From Pampus argenteus (Eukaryota > Chordata > Actinopteri > Scombriformes > Stromateidae): 64,000 nucleotides of DNA. The notes below the pieces were generated by a model that was given only the letters and a program-made list of their open reading frames with translations, searched no databases and was not told the origin of the DNA. Below are positions 1 to 14,923 of this stretch, in pieces (the first letter of the stretch is position 1; each line of letters starts with the position of its first letter). The translations under genes and the position numbers were made by a program. The stretch covers positions 23,210,501 through 23,274,500 of the forward strand of contig CM072863.1 in the NCBI GenBank assembly GCA_036937835.1. The letters run 5' to 3'.

Positions 1-29
1 AGTGAAAATTGCCTCTGTTGCTTCCGCAG

Positions 30-93
30 GTACTGCTTTCCTTTTGGACGGCCAGAGGGCGCGCTGAAAGCAACTCTGTCCTTGCTTGAAAGG
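30..93 (+). CDS. cadps: cadps coding exon w1
   Basis: Acceptor cttccgcag ends at 29 and donor GTAAGT starts at 94. The first base finishes a codon begun in an exon upstream of the window; 21 codons follow, starting YCFPFGRPEG (local residues 1-21). The residues match the CAPS family directly before the VLMKDIVTPVPQE segment of the next exon. Confidence 0.93.
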
Positions 94-3000
94 GTAAGTC
101 ATTTTTTATTGATAGACAGATGCACTATTGTTTAGATTTCCCAAAACTTTGTAGTAGGCAGTGCTTAGAAGACAAATATCTGTCACCGCTTACCTTCTTC
201 GTGATCACTCTTTTTGAAGGTTAGTCTGATCACAAAGCATCATTCATCATTCAAATAGTGTTAATAATCCAATGTGAAAAATTATTGAACAAACACATTC
301 ACATCACAACACTGAAAACGTTTTTTTTTATCTCTCTCTGTGTCTTTCTTGTAAGGTTCTGATGAAAGATATCGTCACTCCGGTCCCACAAGAGGACGTC
401 AAAGCTGTGATCCGTAAGTGTCTGGAACAAGCAGCTCTGGTCAACTACCAACGGCTGTCAGATTACGCCAAACTGGAAGGTAAGCTGCTGCTCATTCAAT
501 GCTCCTATCTCAATGAGGCAAGGAAGACTATTTCCTTTATGTCAGTGCTGTACTGGAGTAAGAGTACAGCATGGGCATTCTGTCTTGACGTGGCTGTTAA
601 ACAGACAGCTCTCTCAGTGTAGAGTTACGCAGAGAGTCTGGTGTCACACATTGTTTCACATGTGAGAGCTTCTAAATGCAGTGTTGAGAGGATTTCTGAG
701 GTTATTACTGAAAAGCTTATAGATTATTACGGGATAGTTAATCAAAAGCAGTGAAGACATATTCAAGTAAATATGTTTTTATATCACAGTCAAACAAGGA
801 ATAGTTGTTTGGCTCAGTTGTAGGTGTGTAGACTGTAGTTGGATATAAGTAATTATATTACATTAGTCATATTCAGGTGGGACTTTCATGTTATATACAT
901 GCAGTCAAAGTAAAGATTTTTATATTTAAGTCAGGACGTTTAGTCTCTGGTTTCCTGACTTCTTTAAGTGAAAACTAATGTACATAAAGCTAGTTGTCAC
1001 ATATGTGCCTGTCAATGGGATCCTAAGACTAAAGCAGTTATAATACGTAGAATATTTTATTACACTGCGAGAATTTCAAGACTGGCTGTGAATCAGGAAA
1101 GTAACTTCTAAATGTGTCTTTACAGCTGCAGGAAAAGCTTCTCCAGTCATCTTTCTCAACACTTGTAATGTCATGATAGTTGTTTTAAGTGGCGATGCTG
1201 TGCTTGTCATGCCCTTTCTTCAGCATATTTTAGTAGCCAATGTACAGTAAGTAAAAATGCATTCAATTCTCCTCAAATCTTTATGCTGACTTTGTCCACC
1301 ATGCCTCAGCTTCTCTTTCAGAGAGTCCCACACTGCCTCTCTCTCCCACTTTGGCCTGCCTGGTAGCTGAAGTGATGCTTCTTTTTCCCTTTCTCTGCCT
1401 TCCTACGTTCCCTCGCTCTCTGATGACTTCCATACTCACTCCTCTCTCTTCCTTGTCTATTGGCTTTTGCTGCTTCTCATTAGCTGGTGTTTGAAAACAG
1501 GAAGGCCAATAAACAAGACATGATGGGACTGCCTGTTGTGGCAGTTCAGTGTTTTATTTTTTCTGTTGCATGGTTCAGGTTTTCTTTAGTAGGCATCATG
1601 AACATTCTGCAGACCTCTGAAACACATATCTGGTACCTACTTATTCTTCAAATTTCACTGCACTGTTAACCTGCTGTATTTGTTACTCTAAACTAAAGAA
1701 CAATGACATTTGGGAAATGTGCTTGTTTGCTTTTTTTAGCCAGAGGATGGGTGTCAGTTTCAACCCTGTGTGTTCAGTACAGAGATCACATGATCGGTAG
1801 TAGGAGGAAACACGGGAGCTCAGTTGGACTCGCCTTTTTCAGATGCTGCATGCATTCACTGTTAATCGTCTTTTTCTTTGAGTCTAGAGACGGATACTTG
1901 TGTGTGTGCGCCTTTTCTCAGATAAACACTTGTTATTACAACGTGCACGACAAGCTTATTTTGGCTCGATATACGACTTGTAAACTGTTGAATTAACAGT
2001 TACAGTCTGTAGACCCGCCACAGGAGTAGCACATCTACCAGAGGAACGGGCTGAAAAAATACCTCTGCACACTGATCTGAGCTCTCTGTTTGTGTTTGTT
2101 AACAAGAGATTATCTCTGACTACAAGATGTCAAGCTGCGGGTGTCGACTGAACAGTGTGCAGGTTCTACATCATTCAGTCTGTCCCTGTCGGGTAGCCAA
2201 TGCTAGCTAGCAGCAGTCTGCAGGTATCAGACTGACAAAACAACAAACAGTGTAGATGAATTAATGAGCTGCTGCCTGTGCTCACACTGATCATTAAAGC
2301 AGATTTAAAATATATGTAATGATGACACCGAGTGATGCAGACAAGGTGTTTTATTATTCCTGCTCATCTGTTTCGCACATGTAGGCCTAAAAGACATAGA
2401 TGGTCATGTTCTAGTGTTGTCGCAATTTGCCCAAGAAAAAAAAAAAAAATCCTTGTTCCATGGTGTTATAAACAGGAAATGTACTGACAGATCAACCTGT
2501 CATGTCCAAGGAAACAACAGTGTTGCACACTTAGAAGAAGGATTAGAAGGATTTAATGTAATATGTGTATTTATCTGATGTAACTGAATCAAAAATCAAA
2601 TTAAATTGAATCAAAAGTAAACTCTGTGAATTAAAATTGGATTTAGATAAAACATGTAAATTGAAAAGTTATTTTGATAGTTTGATTTCTCTTTTTGAAT
2701 CGTCCACTTCCTGTTGTCCTCTCCTTCTTTCTTTAACTGTTTTAAATAAAGTTACAAAACAAAGTTAGAATTAAAATTCTTATTGAACAAAGCCATGAGT
2801 CCAGTCCGAAGCCAGATCAGGTTAGCTAGATCAGATAATACACACTGATAAAGAAAACAGGCACATTTTCCAAAATGCTGTTGTTCAGTTATGGCGAGCT
2901 ACTTTAAATGGTCCACCTAAGACGATGTCTGTAAAGAAACCGTCACCTCCCTGAAGAAACTAAGGAAGATGAACCTTAGTATCTCAGTTGTGATTGTTTA

Positions 3001-6000
3001 TTATCCCTCGATATCCTTTCCCCTCATACTGGTGTGCTTCTTGACCTATGGGAAAAAAAAAAAATAGATTTTACCTCTGCTTGGCGGAACGAATGGTTAA
3101 TCCAAAGTAGACAGCCCAACTGACCCTTGAACCCGAGGCACACACACATGGATACAGCCTACCTGCACATAGGTCAGTCAGCATCACTGATTATATATTT
3201 GTAGGCTCTCAGAGGTGCTTTGTGTAACATTTTTATTATTCAATGAAATGCTGCTGCATTATTCAAATAATTTTAGTATATTAGTATTATTGTATTAATC
3301 AAACTAGTCTAGAACTTGGTATCAGTCTTTGGCCTTTTATGTATTGCTGGGTTATTTACAAATGAGACTGCTTTGCTGCCAAATGTATGCAGTAACAACC
3401 ACATCATTCAAATCACAATTAATTAAGACTTAATCAAAGTTAAATTTTGTTTTATTTTGAAGTATGGACAAATTACAATAGAATAGAGTGTGGATAACAA
3501 TAGAATACAGATGACAGAAATCATTTGCAATGGTTAATTCAAGTATAATAATACATTATTCTAATTGTTTTGCTTTTTTATGAAAAGAAAAGTTACAGAG
3601 AGAGATAAAAATGAAAATAAAAAAAACATTATTTGGTTTAGAATTGTTGTCTTTAATACAGCTAAAGAAACCACTGGTTTGACATTCATTCTGACTGTTT
3701 CATTTGGTCACTGTAATTATACCACAGAATGATTTATTTGATTATAATATGTTGTATGAGATTTCAAAATGATACATATTGCACCTTTGATACAACATTT
3801 TGACCAACCAAGAATACATTTTAGGGAAAAAACATGGACTACTACATACAACCAAATGCTTTCATGGTATGAAGTTGGCCTTGAAAACCTCATATCGGTC
3901 GAACCCTCGTGAACTCTGTGCTCGTCCTCTCTGACCCTGGCCTCTCGCATGCCTCGGTATCCTCCCTCTTTCTCTGTAGGGAAAAAGAGAGAGATGTATG
4001 AGCATCCTGTCTTCTGCTTGGCGTCCCAAGTGATGGATTTAACCATTCGTGAGTACTTTCCTCATTCCCCAGCCTCACCCTCCACCTCTGCACCCTTTTT
4101 ATTTTTCTCTTACACCAGCATGCACGCTAACCACTACAAGCGATCTCACATTTTTGTCATCCCTGATGTCCTTTAGGTTTTTTGAATCTGTTGTTCCAGC
4201 CTGTAAAGTCGTCTTGTTAGTTCCTGTTTTGAGATGAGACATATTCCAATCTGTCTGCGAGCTTGTTTTCTGTCTTGCCCGAACCACTTGTACTTTGTCT
4301 GTCTGCGACTTGAATGCATTTTTACTTTGCTTGTGTGTAAAACCTCTTCAGTGTTTTAGATCACGTTACTTTCAAACAGGACAACCACATTCTACAGTTA
4401 TTTGAAACGTCTTTGGACCCAGGTCAGGCCGACCGTCAAAGCAAAGGGTACACATTCCCATTGTGAAGGTTCTTCTGTCTTTGAATGAAACCACCTGTTG
4501 ATACTGAGGGAATATATTACAATTATTTAAACAGATTTTTATGTTTTTTTTTTCTAATTTTCTCATATTGGATTTTAGGTCAAAGTCAAGATGCTTTGTG
4601 TTTTGTGTCCTTTTTAATTTCTTGTATATCGCGAAATGTACTTAAAGAAGAAATCTTTGGCTCAAAGGTTGTCAATATATGTCAAATAGATGATCTGACT
4701 TTTTATCATTATTTCTGATTCTGTCTCCCATTACCTTTATTACCTTCTATACTGAATATTCAATCTCTTTCTCTCACCGCCTTCCTGACACATTCCTGCC
4801 TTTCTCTACCTCCTTCCCATCCTCGCAACCTGTTCTTTTCACATTTTTAACTCACTTAGTGGAGAAATCTCAGAAAGAACTGGAGGATCCAGGTGACATT
4901 GTACTGTCTGTCTAACCACTGCTGTTAGCTCATCCCTGACCAGAACCAGTCACAACCTTCCTGATACATTCCTGAACAAAGTCAAAGGAACATCACAGGA
5001 AATGTTCCAAGAATGTTGTGATGGCAACAGTGTATGTTTCCCCACCCTGTGGTGTTTTACGCAGCTCTGAATTCTCAGGAAGGAGATGCAACCATTTTGA
5101 AACTGATAAGTTCAGTTCAGAAGTGTTGTGAATTCTTGTCAAGAATTCCTCAGAATTGCAAGGATTTGATTGAACTCCAATTTTATGATAATACAAAAAT
5201 ACATTACCCATTCGACACCTAAAAGCATAGGCACTGTTGCAATGTTGACAAAACACAACAAGAGAGAAGAAATATGTCGATGAGTAACCCCAGGAGAGAC
5301 AGACAGAATGCTAGCATCCAAGCATGGAAGAAATCATTGTTTGCATGAAGTTGGCATTCCTCTTTAAAAAGGCCATTAAAAACTAAATGTGTCTTTAAAG
5401 CCACTATGTGCAAATGTGGATATGATTTCTGATGGCAAAAGTTTGTAGAAAAATTCTATGTGTTGCTTTAAACCCATTCATCCCAGTGGGGGCTGGCAAA
5501 GTTGGACATTTTAAGATGTTGCACATATTGGCTTTAAAAAAACAACATTTTCATATAAAAAAACTCAGAGGAATCCAAAGCAGCATCTACTAATGTTGTA
5601 GCTATAAGGCAAGAAGACCTTCATACTCACCAGTGATGCAAAAACCTGAACTCTCACAAGTTGACCTCTTAAAACTTGAGTCATTGTTACACGTTTAAAT
5701 ATTAGGAAAAAAAGACAACTTTATAGAACATGATTGCTCTTTGATTTACACAGCTAGACTTCCAAACTCTGACATAATACCGCTGACTTGACCGACATTA
5801 CTCAGTCCTAACAATCCCCCATTTGAACCAGCACAGAAGTCCCATTCTGTGGAAGCTTTCAGCCATGTTAGCATGACTTAAGGTGCACCAGGCAATCCCC
5901 CATCAGCCCGCTGTGTTGTCCGCAACATCAGTGAGCCACAGGAGCCGGTGGGTTGACTGAACACAGTCATGACTCTGACATGGTCAATTCAACTCCTATA

Positions 6001-9000
6001 AAGCACTGTGTGTGTATGTGTTCTTGTCCAACAGAATGGTGGTGCTGACATCAGAGTGAGAGCGTATAAACTGGACTGTTTTTAAGACATTTACTGTGTC
6101 TGTTGAACTCCTTGAACTGCTTCAACCATGTGACACATTAACATTACTGAAGTCAGTGGGGAGAAATGGGCTCCAGAAGTATTTTATTCTCTTCGTCGTT
6201 CCTCAGAACTGTATAAGTAGTTCCTCAGAACACTCTGAGGAGTAAGAATGCATTCAAAGGCAAAAGTAAAGTTTTAAACGCATGCACCAATGTGTGCTCT
6301 GAAATAGCCACAAATCTCCTAAGAGTACGATGATCACGCTCAAGTGTTCGTAAAATATCTAAGGTTTTCATATCTTGTCCAAGGCATTCAACTATTTGAC
6401 GCTTTTCAGCAGCAGAGAGATCCTTCTTCTTTTCCATATTGTTTGAAAATGTTGGTCTGCTAAATAATGTAAACGTCCTTCTTCAGTAGTTTTCCCTTTA
6501 ATTGTACTCACCTGGCAAACTAATTATCATGGGTGTCTGACATTGATTTCACTGATCCAAAGAGCCCTGAGACACAATACCATCCATGACTTTAATAAAA
6601 AAAAAAAACAAGAAAATATATCTTTATAACATTTGAATACAATTTACTTAATAACTTGGAACGCAGTGTAGTTGTAATGTCACAAATCATGGTTGTAGGT
6701 CGGGAGGTAAATAGTGGAAGGAACGTATATTTTGGTTCCTTTCTTGGAATTTTTGGAGTTATGTTACTCTACTCCAACCCTACTGGGACTTGGGTAAAAT
6801 ATGAGGCCTTTCTCAACCTGCGTTCTTGTCTGCCCTTGTTATGTGGACATGAGTTTGAGTCCAAAGGCTAGCACTGAATCTTTACTTTTGGAACCCTGGC
6901 TATCCAATATAAACCTGACCACCTACTCTGCTGTGATGAAGTGATAATGCACAATGAGGTGATATATGAGAATAATGGATGAAGTGGAGGTTTTATCACA
7001 CGTATACCATGGCCACTTACCAAAAGGAAAATAAACCCATGTTGATCCCATGTTTAGGTTCATGCCATCAGGCATCTATCAACCAGCTGTCAGTCAGAAA
7101 CAAGTATATTCTCTGGCTGTGGTCCAATTGCAATCCTCACTGAACATGTTAAAGGACATTTTAGTCCAAATTACTGTAAGTGTTGAAACTTCACCACCCA
7201 GAACTATCACGCTGAATGAACTGCTGCAATTCTGCTGTGAGAGACAGATATCATGTCTATAGCAAAAACAGTCAGATGCACAATATAACCACTGCATTAC
7301 TGCATGATGAGTGTTCAATGTACATGCTGTTTACATCCCTCATCACACCCATTTCTCCCTGGATGACAACATCACACAATGACAGAGATGTGACTCATTC
7401 GCTACATACAACAGGCCATCACTACTTCCAGCCACCCAACAGTTCCGTCAGCACTCATGAGGATAGCGTTGATATCAAGAATGCTTTAACAACGTGTAGT
7501 AAACCTCTACACACAGTATAACTAGTGCTGGGTACAGAGTGTTTTTAATGAACTTTTAAATCAAGCAAAATCTCATCTTAACCGTTTTCTATACTCAGTG
7601 CTTCAAACACTCTTTACATATAAAGGTCTGATACCCAGCCCTAATTATAATACGCTGATATTTCATGCTTGTATTTTTAATATGACCATGAAACTGTCCC
7701 AGTGATTTAGGCTGAGGCTATAAACTGGACTCAGGATCACTTTTGAGGCAACAGCTATATCCTAAATTTGTGAGTGACTTAATCCTTTAGCTCCAGTATT
7801 TGGCAGTAGGCAGGATAACATGCATGTTGTATATTTTTGTGCATTCATAGACCAGGGGTGTTCTTGTACACCTTATGTAAAGATTGCATGCACAGAGTAG
7901 TAACAAAACAACCCTTTGTTTAAGAGAGAATAAATACTGATCAGACTCAGAGGCTGCCCACTCTGACCTTTGACCTTTGTGCTCCAGAGAATGTAGGGCG
8001 GTTAGCCACCCCTGCCAAAAAACTGGAGGACACCATTCGTCTGGCGGAGCTGGTTATTGAGGTGCTTCAGCAGAATGAGGAACACCATGCTGAGGTCAGT
8101 GTACTGGTATACATGCATGCATGCATTTACTCACACACTCACACACACACACATACGGGCTTCTAGTTTCACTGCGGTATGAGCTGGTGGAAAGAGCGCT
8201 GACCGTGTGTCCAAACCAGCCGTAATGAGACTGAAACGATGGGGTTAATTAAAACTGTTGTGTTTGGCTGTCTCAGCTACTGATATTATGAACCTCGTCA
8301 CAGTTATGTGTAAGTGTATGTTTCTCCTACACAGTCAAACAAGAACTCCCAATAAAGTGTCAATAAAAGAAACAAAAGTATGTTTTACAAACAAAAAAAA
8401 AAAAGATAAAATAAAGTATATTAGTTGTTAAAAAAGGACATTGTTTTTTAGGATGAGACAGTAAAAGGTTAGAAGTTCACTTACATACTCAGAGGGCAGA
8501 CCATATATATCCTCGTATGAGAATTATTCAGGTCTATCCTCTATCAAAGCAAAACGTCTCTGTTTATCTGGCTAACACTGAGTTGAAAAGATATAAGAGT
8601 AAGATTAGATAAGAGAAATCATGAAATCAAAGGGGAAATGAAGGCACTAATGAAGGAAACATACATTTTGAGGGTTAAGATTCCTCACTTGATTCCATAT
8701 TTTGCCCTTTTACTGTTGATGCTGTTTGCATTAATGTAAAACATTATTTTTTGTCACTTCCATACCTAACCAAGCAAAATTGACTTATTCCCTCTCTGCT
8801 TTTTATTTTCAATGGTTTATTTGGTTTGCGGGGAAATGTTTGAACAGGGAAAAGAGGTATGTGATTGTCTGATCTTGGTGCCATATTCCTTGTCTCCTAC
8901 CCCACCCTTACTCTGAGTCCTATGCATGCACTTAATGATTCGGCTATTGTTGCAGAGGATCATTAATGTTTCCCTTCTCAACAATGACCCAGAAGCCCTT

Positions 9001-12000
9001 TCAGCTTGTGGTTACTGCTAAACAAGTGCTTGCGGCAGTGCTTGTTAACTTCTATGCTAGCAACAGTGTTTTTCCTTTGGTGATGAGGAAGAGAGACAAG
9101 CACTAAGACAATTTAGTTTATGCATTAACCTATACCCAACCTAGAAAACAAAGTGCCGAGTTATGACTTTTGATGCTGAATGTGTGATTATTTGTCTGAA
9201 AAAGTTAAACTCTACCTTGTTTTCTCAGCGTCACCCCCCCCCCCCCCCCCCCCTCCTTGCATTTCAATCGAATGCATTACACTGCTACTCACATAATGTT
9301 CACACATTGGTGAGATAGCCTAACCAGCGTTAGACTCTGTGAATTTACTGAAAGAAAAACTGAACTGATACCAATGCCAACGTCAACACAGTCAGACGTT
9401 AAGATCTGATTCCATCAGTTTTCACACATGATGCTGGTTATCACTCATCCAGTTTGTGCCTCTCATGTAACCATCGGTTTTATATTTCAGACTTTTCACT
9501 CATTATTGTGTTTGATTTGAGCCACAGTTTTTGGCAACATGAAACTGCACAGGGGTCTTGTGTTTTAGTAAATATGTTCATACTTCTGTACTGCCTGCCA
9601 CTGTTAATAATAACCTCAACCGCAGCCTAAACAACTGGACAAGTAGGCAGCATGGATGTATTATGAGAACCGGACACAGAATGGTTACCAGTTTTATTCT
9701 AGTGAATCCAGCATATATGCAAACATGTTCTTTAAGCTTAAACATTCTAGATCCATAACACATGAGCTGTAGAGTCTCTGGCTGAGCTGGTTGACTGCCT
9801 GCATGTATGGCCTAAGTTTGATTATTATAATAGTTCATTTTAATTTTTCATATTGGTAGTAAAGTACTGTGACCAAGATATGTAAAAAAAATATAGGGGG
9901 AGTGTTTACTTCTTCAGTAGTTAACTGAAACAATCTTTTCCCAACCTGAACCAGAGTTTGATCTGTGTAAACCTAAAAACACAAGTGAGGACTGACTCAA
10001 AGCCCTGAGCTTTGTTCATCCTCCAAAACATCCACCCTGACAACCTCCCCGCAACTTCTGTGTGAGCATAAAGTAACACTTCATGAATATAATCCAAAAT
10101 ACATTTAGCAGTGTATACATAGAATTTAAAGTATAGTTTAGCATGTTTTGACACCTTTCTTTATAGTTTTTGTTGAAAAAAAAGTGACTGTAATGTGTAA
10201 AGGTCTCAAAGGTAAAAATGATGATTATATGAGGGGCACAGAATGGGCCTGCCTTCTAGCCAACTATCCAACACCCAACTAAGAGCTCCCATGGCAAGTG
10301 CATGAACCCCCCCACCACCACCACAACCACCACCATGTAAGCCCATGGGTACATTCACATTACAGTGTTGACAGCTTGATGTGAATGAGCAAACACTGTG
10401 GATCCTTAGGGGTCCCTCTTAAGAGACCACAACAAGTGTGGGGGTGCATGGAGGAAAGCGAGTGTTTTTGATGTGCATGAGAGTAGCCCAGTCCCTAACA
10501 GTCACTCCACTACGTCGATTCGATGGGGATATGTGAGCATGGCGCAGCTCACTAGCTTCTTTCTTCTGATTGACTTGCTGAAGGAGCTGCGGGTGAGTGT
10601 TTAAGTAGCTCCCTGCCATGCCTGTCAAGGAGCTGCTGCTGTTTCCTCTGTGGGCCAACAGAAAAGCGTGTGATTTTTTCCGTGCCCAAGCGCTGTTTTT
10701 TCTGCTTTGAGTTGTGAAGAATCCTTCCCTGGAGATCACACAGTGAAGTCGCTGAGGCAACAACTTGATTTCATATGGTGAAAAGTAAAAAGGAGAGCCA
10801 AGAGCCTTTGCAATAGCTCAGTGGAGATACATTACATCTCCAACCGTTATGGTAAATGACATCAAAACTATTAACTGTAAATTCTTAAGAACATGCCCAT
10901 TGGGAAGCACTTACATGTATTTCCTCTTTGTCTAATTTGTCTCTTTTTTTCATTCTCAACCTCTTGGTTTTCTTCCACTCCCTGTACACTCCCTTCTCCC
11001 CCTCACTGTCTTTCCCTTTCTCTGTGTGAAGGCCTTTGCATGGTGGTCAGACCTCATGGTGGAACATGCCGAGACCTTCCTGTGCCTCTACTCGGCCGAC
11101 ATGGATGCAGCTCTTGAAGTTCAGCCGCCTGACAGCTGGGACAGTTTCCCCCTCTTCCAGCTGCTCAACGACTTCCTGAGGATAGACTGTGAGTGAAGAG
11201 CTATTAAAGGGAAAACTGAAGTAGCTGTGTGTTCCTGGCAGTTGGTCTGTAGTGGTTTGGAAGTGATCAGACACAGGAGATGTAGACCTGGAATGGGATT
11301 TAGCTGTACTTAGGCACAACTAAATGCTAAAATCAGCATGCTAACATGCTGATTCAAGGCAGGAGTAATGTTTCACATATGCATCATCTTCCTTTAGTGT
11401 GTTGGCATGCTAACATTTAAGAATTGGCACAAAACACAGCAGAAGATGATGGGAATGACATTATTTTTGCAGATATTTGGTCATAAACCAAAGTATAAAT
11501 GAAATGTTAAGGAGTCAGAAAAAATCACATACATGTCTCAACTTAATACAACGTGAATTCATCTGGTAGTTTTTGAGACATTTCACTAAACTCTTAACCT
11601 CATAGAGGGACTGAAGGAAAATCAGAGGGATCAGCAGTCATTAGGAATTATCCTCTGGGAACCATGAATGTCTCAAACAAAGTTCATGATTTGGCCAAAT
11701 TTGGGAAGTGGAGTGTCTGTTCCTCAAAGACTGCCATATATAGACTGCTTAGAAATAGAAAGTTTCCCACTTACTAAAGAAATGTTTCTAACGTGATCAT
11801 TGTCATTTTATCGCACATTTTTATTATTATGATCAACCACAAAAATCAAGAGATTTCTAATGAACGTGTACAGCTGTTGTCGAATGTGCATTCTAGTCTC
11901 CCTGAAACATCCCTCAGATGTCTCTGAAATCAGTCCTGTCAATGTGAGATGTCTACTTATAGCCCAGAGCACACTGGACTGTGTGTGTGTGTGTGTGTGT

Positions 12001-14890
12001 GTGTGCATGTGTGTGTGTGAGAGAGAGAAAAAGAGAGAGAAAGACTGAAGATAATGGTCAGGTCTTGATGTTGGTAGCTGCAGGCCAGCCATCTCTCTAA
12101 TGAACTACATGCAGTTGCCTTCAGGAACACTGTGGAGCTGTCCGTGGTCCTGTAAAGGATACACTTCACTGTTCACAATGCGGACTCAATCTGCGGGGCG
12201 CTAATTGTCCCTGGGGAATTCTTCCCCTTTTCATTTTGTCTGTCGGGAGTCAAGGAGAAGGCAGAGTATGGTCCACTCATTCAGCTGAACACAGGCGATT
12301 GCAAATAGCTCGTTATGCTCACTTGTTAGTGTCCTCAAATTGGCCCCTTTTCATTTGCTACAGTTTGTGTGAAAATGGAAATTGAAGTGCATAGCAATGG
12401 ACGTAGTTACACCATCCAGCAGTTAACAGAGAAACAAAATGAACTGTATTCTGTGGACAATAATAATTTATTCAACTTTGATGAAACATATGGTAAAATA
12501 ACCATATGTTCCACCACAACACATGTTGTTTCATCTGTAGATTGCTTTGAGATATATTTTACCTTTCAACATTAAGTCTTTTTAAAGAAAACAAACTAAT
12601 AATTTCAGCTGGTTACTATAGTTTTTCAGGAGGAAATTTTTGTTAGGGTCCATTTTCAACTGTGGCACAGAGGAATACGATATATCAGGCTTTGGATACA
12701 CACATTACATGGCTTTAATGTGGTCCTGTGTTCTATATGTTTTTCTGTTTAATAACACAGGAGTGTATCATCAATGAATGGGAAGGTATACATCATTAAT
12801 AACTTTAATTAACTAATTTTGTTGTTTTGTTTTTGTTTGTTTTAGTCTTAAAAATCCTATTTTCTTAAAAAATTTTTGTTTAAAATGAAGTTTTAATGAT
12901 ACATCACCAGTTAATTAGTCAAAATATGAGGTTATTGCAGCATACTTGGAAAGATGCAGTTCCTTTCAAGAGGTACTCCAGCAATTTTGGGGAAGTCGCA
13001 TCCAAGCAGCAGAGGTTGAGATATTCTGACTTTCAATCCCTTTTATGAGTTAAACTCCAAAAACTCTTATACATCCAATAATGCACCAGTGGCATGATTT
13101 TGTTAGACCCTCACTTCTTAGTAAACGGCCACAGCTTTCAAACCGCTGCTGCAGGAATGTCATATTTTTGTAGGCCAAGCCGGAAGTCAGCATTGCCCTG
13201 GCCCTATAAATTGGTGAAGCTACATGCTGGAGTTTGCAACAGCGCAGGTATAAACACAACTAGAGGCTTTTTTAAGACACTAGTGTCTTCACACATGGGT
13301 CACATGGGTATTTATTAACGTATTTTATTAAGGGTTAACTCATTTCCAGTTTTTCGGAGTCATTCCTGCAGCACTCTGTGTAGGATTTCCGTTTGTCTCC
13401 AAGCCAGCGTCCATAATGACATCACTGTTTTCATAAACTGAGTAGTAATCTCATGACTAGTAATCTGAGATGTATGAGTAAAGTCAGCGAAATGTCCCTT
13501 TACTGTGTAGATACGCTGGGACTCATCATGCCGACGGAGACACATCCCCATTTTTTTTTCTCAATAGCTGCCAGCAAAGCATCAGTGTTATTCTGAGCAC
13601 AGTAACACCAGAGTGACGTCACACCAGCAGAGCCCCCACCGCTCACCCAGCGCACACTTTACTAAACCCTATAATCACTGGGACATCTTTTCCACAGAAG
13701 GTCATCTGCTCTGTTGCCCCACAGCGGTGCACTTATGTAGCAGTAAATAGCCTTAGCACCAGACAGGCGCCAAAGTCGTGTTGCCATTCGAGGAGTTAAT
13801 GAGGTCTAAAGCAGTGGTCGCTGTGCCGTGGCGAGCCCTGCGAACACACTCCTGGACACAACACATCCAAGTGGACAGCAGCCGCTCAAATGGCTAATTG
13901 GGAGAGTGGCAATCAGGGAACACAACAAACATTGCACCTACTGTGTATCATCGACCTTGACTCCAATGCCAACACACACAAACACAAACACACACATGCT
14001 CAGAGGGGGAGAGAAAAACAAAGAGGGAGAGGAAAAGCAGACGCACTGCATGGAGCCGTGAGGCATCACATTAGCACACACTGGCCTCCATTTTATCTCC
14101 TGTGGTCTTTGTCAGTGTTGTCTTTTTACCAGTTGGGAGCCGGCGGAGACTGGGGGAAATGTGTGTGACGGTTTGGATTTAGAAATGCCCCGACACTCCG
14201 ACCTTTGTTTCCAAAGACTGAAAACTGGATATGCAGTCATACCTGCTAATGAAGAGCCGGTGTTCTTCTGCCACAAGCAGCAGCTTTATTTCGCACCTTC
14301 TAAGACGGGGCTTCTCTCACTGTCAGGCCAAACTTTTTACTCTCAAAGCTCTACACCGGAGAGCTAAACATAATATAATTAAAATGCTAATGCACTTTTA
14401 CTGTCAAAAACGATTTTACATGAAAACATTTCCATAGCCTCACACTGAATCTCAGGACTGACTCATGTGCTTCTGAAACAGTGCAGCAGCTTCTTACAGC
14501 CCTAATGACACAGAAACATTCAGATGAGAAGAACGAATGATGAAAAAAAGTAAAGAAAAATTTTCACTAACTTCTGGAATCTGGAATCTCTGCTGGTTGC
14601 CAGGCAACACTCCCAAGCCAAGAAGAAGTTTTATAATCCCAAATACTGAATTAATCTTTTAACTCACAGTAGAAAGCATAGCAGTTATTTACTGTGCATT
14701 AAACAAACCTGATCAGTCGGCTTTCACAGAGCCTTTTGATGGACTTTTTCTCTGCATATGTCCACTGTCCTACTGTTTTAATTAGCAGCAGCTGCTTCCT
14801 CTCTTTCTGTATTTATACTGTCTGCTGTGTCCTGCTCAGACACATGAGCCATTTCTACTGGCAGAATGCATTTATATTATGTTTGTATTA

Positions 14891-14923
<33 letters not shown>

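Noticed and set aside
362..622. 86-codon plus-strand ORF as a separate small gene
   Set aside because: Its first 39 codons are cadps exon w2; after the GTAAGC donor at 480 the frame is intron read-through.
9775..9835. tRNA or tRNA-derived SINE (GGCTGAGCTGGTTGACTG then AAGTTTGATTA)
   Set aside because: Vaguely like A and B boxes, but the B box is too degenerate and no cloverleaf arms could be formed.
11808..12092. His/Thr-rich antisense ORFs over a repeat
   Set aside because: Produced by the GT/CA microsatellite, not by coding constraint. The same holds for the Cys/Val-rich ORFs near 41500 and 54000.
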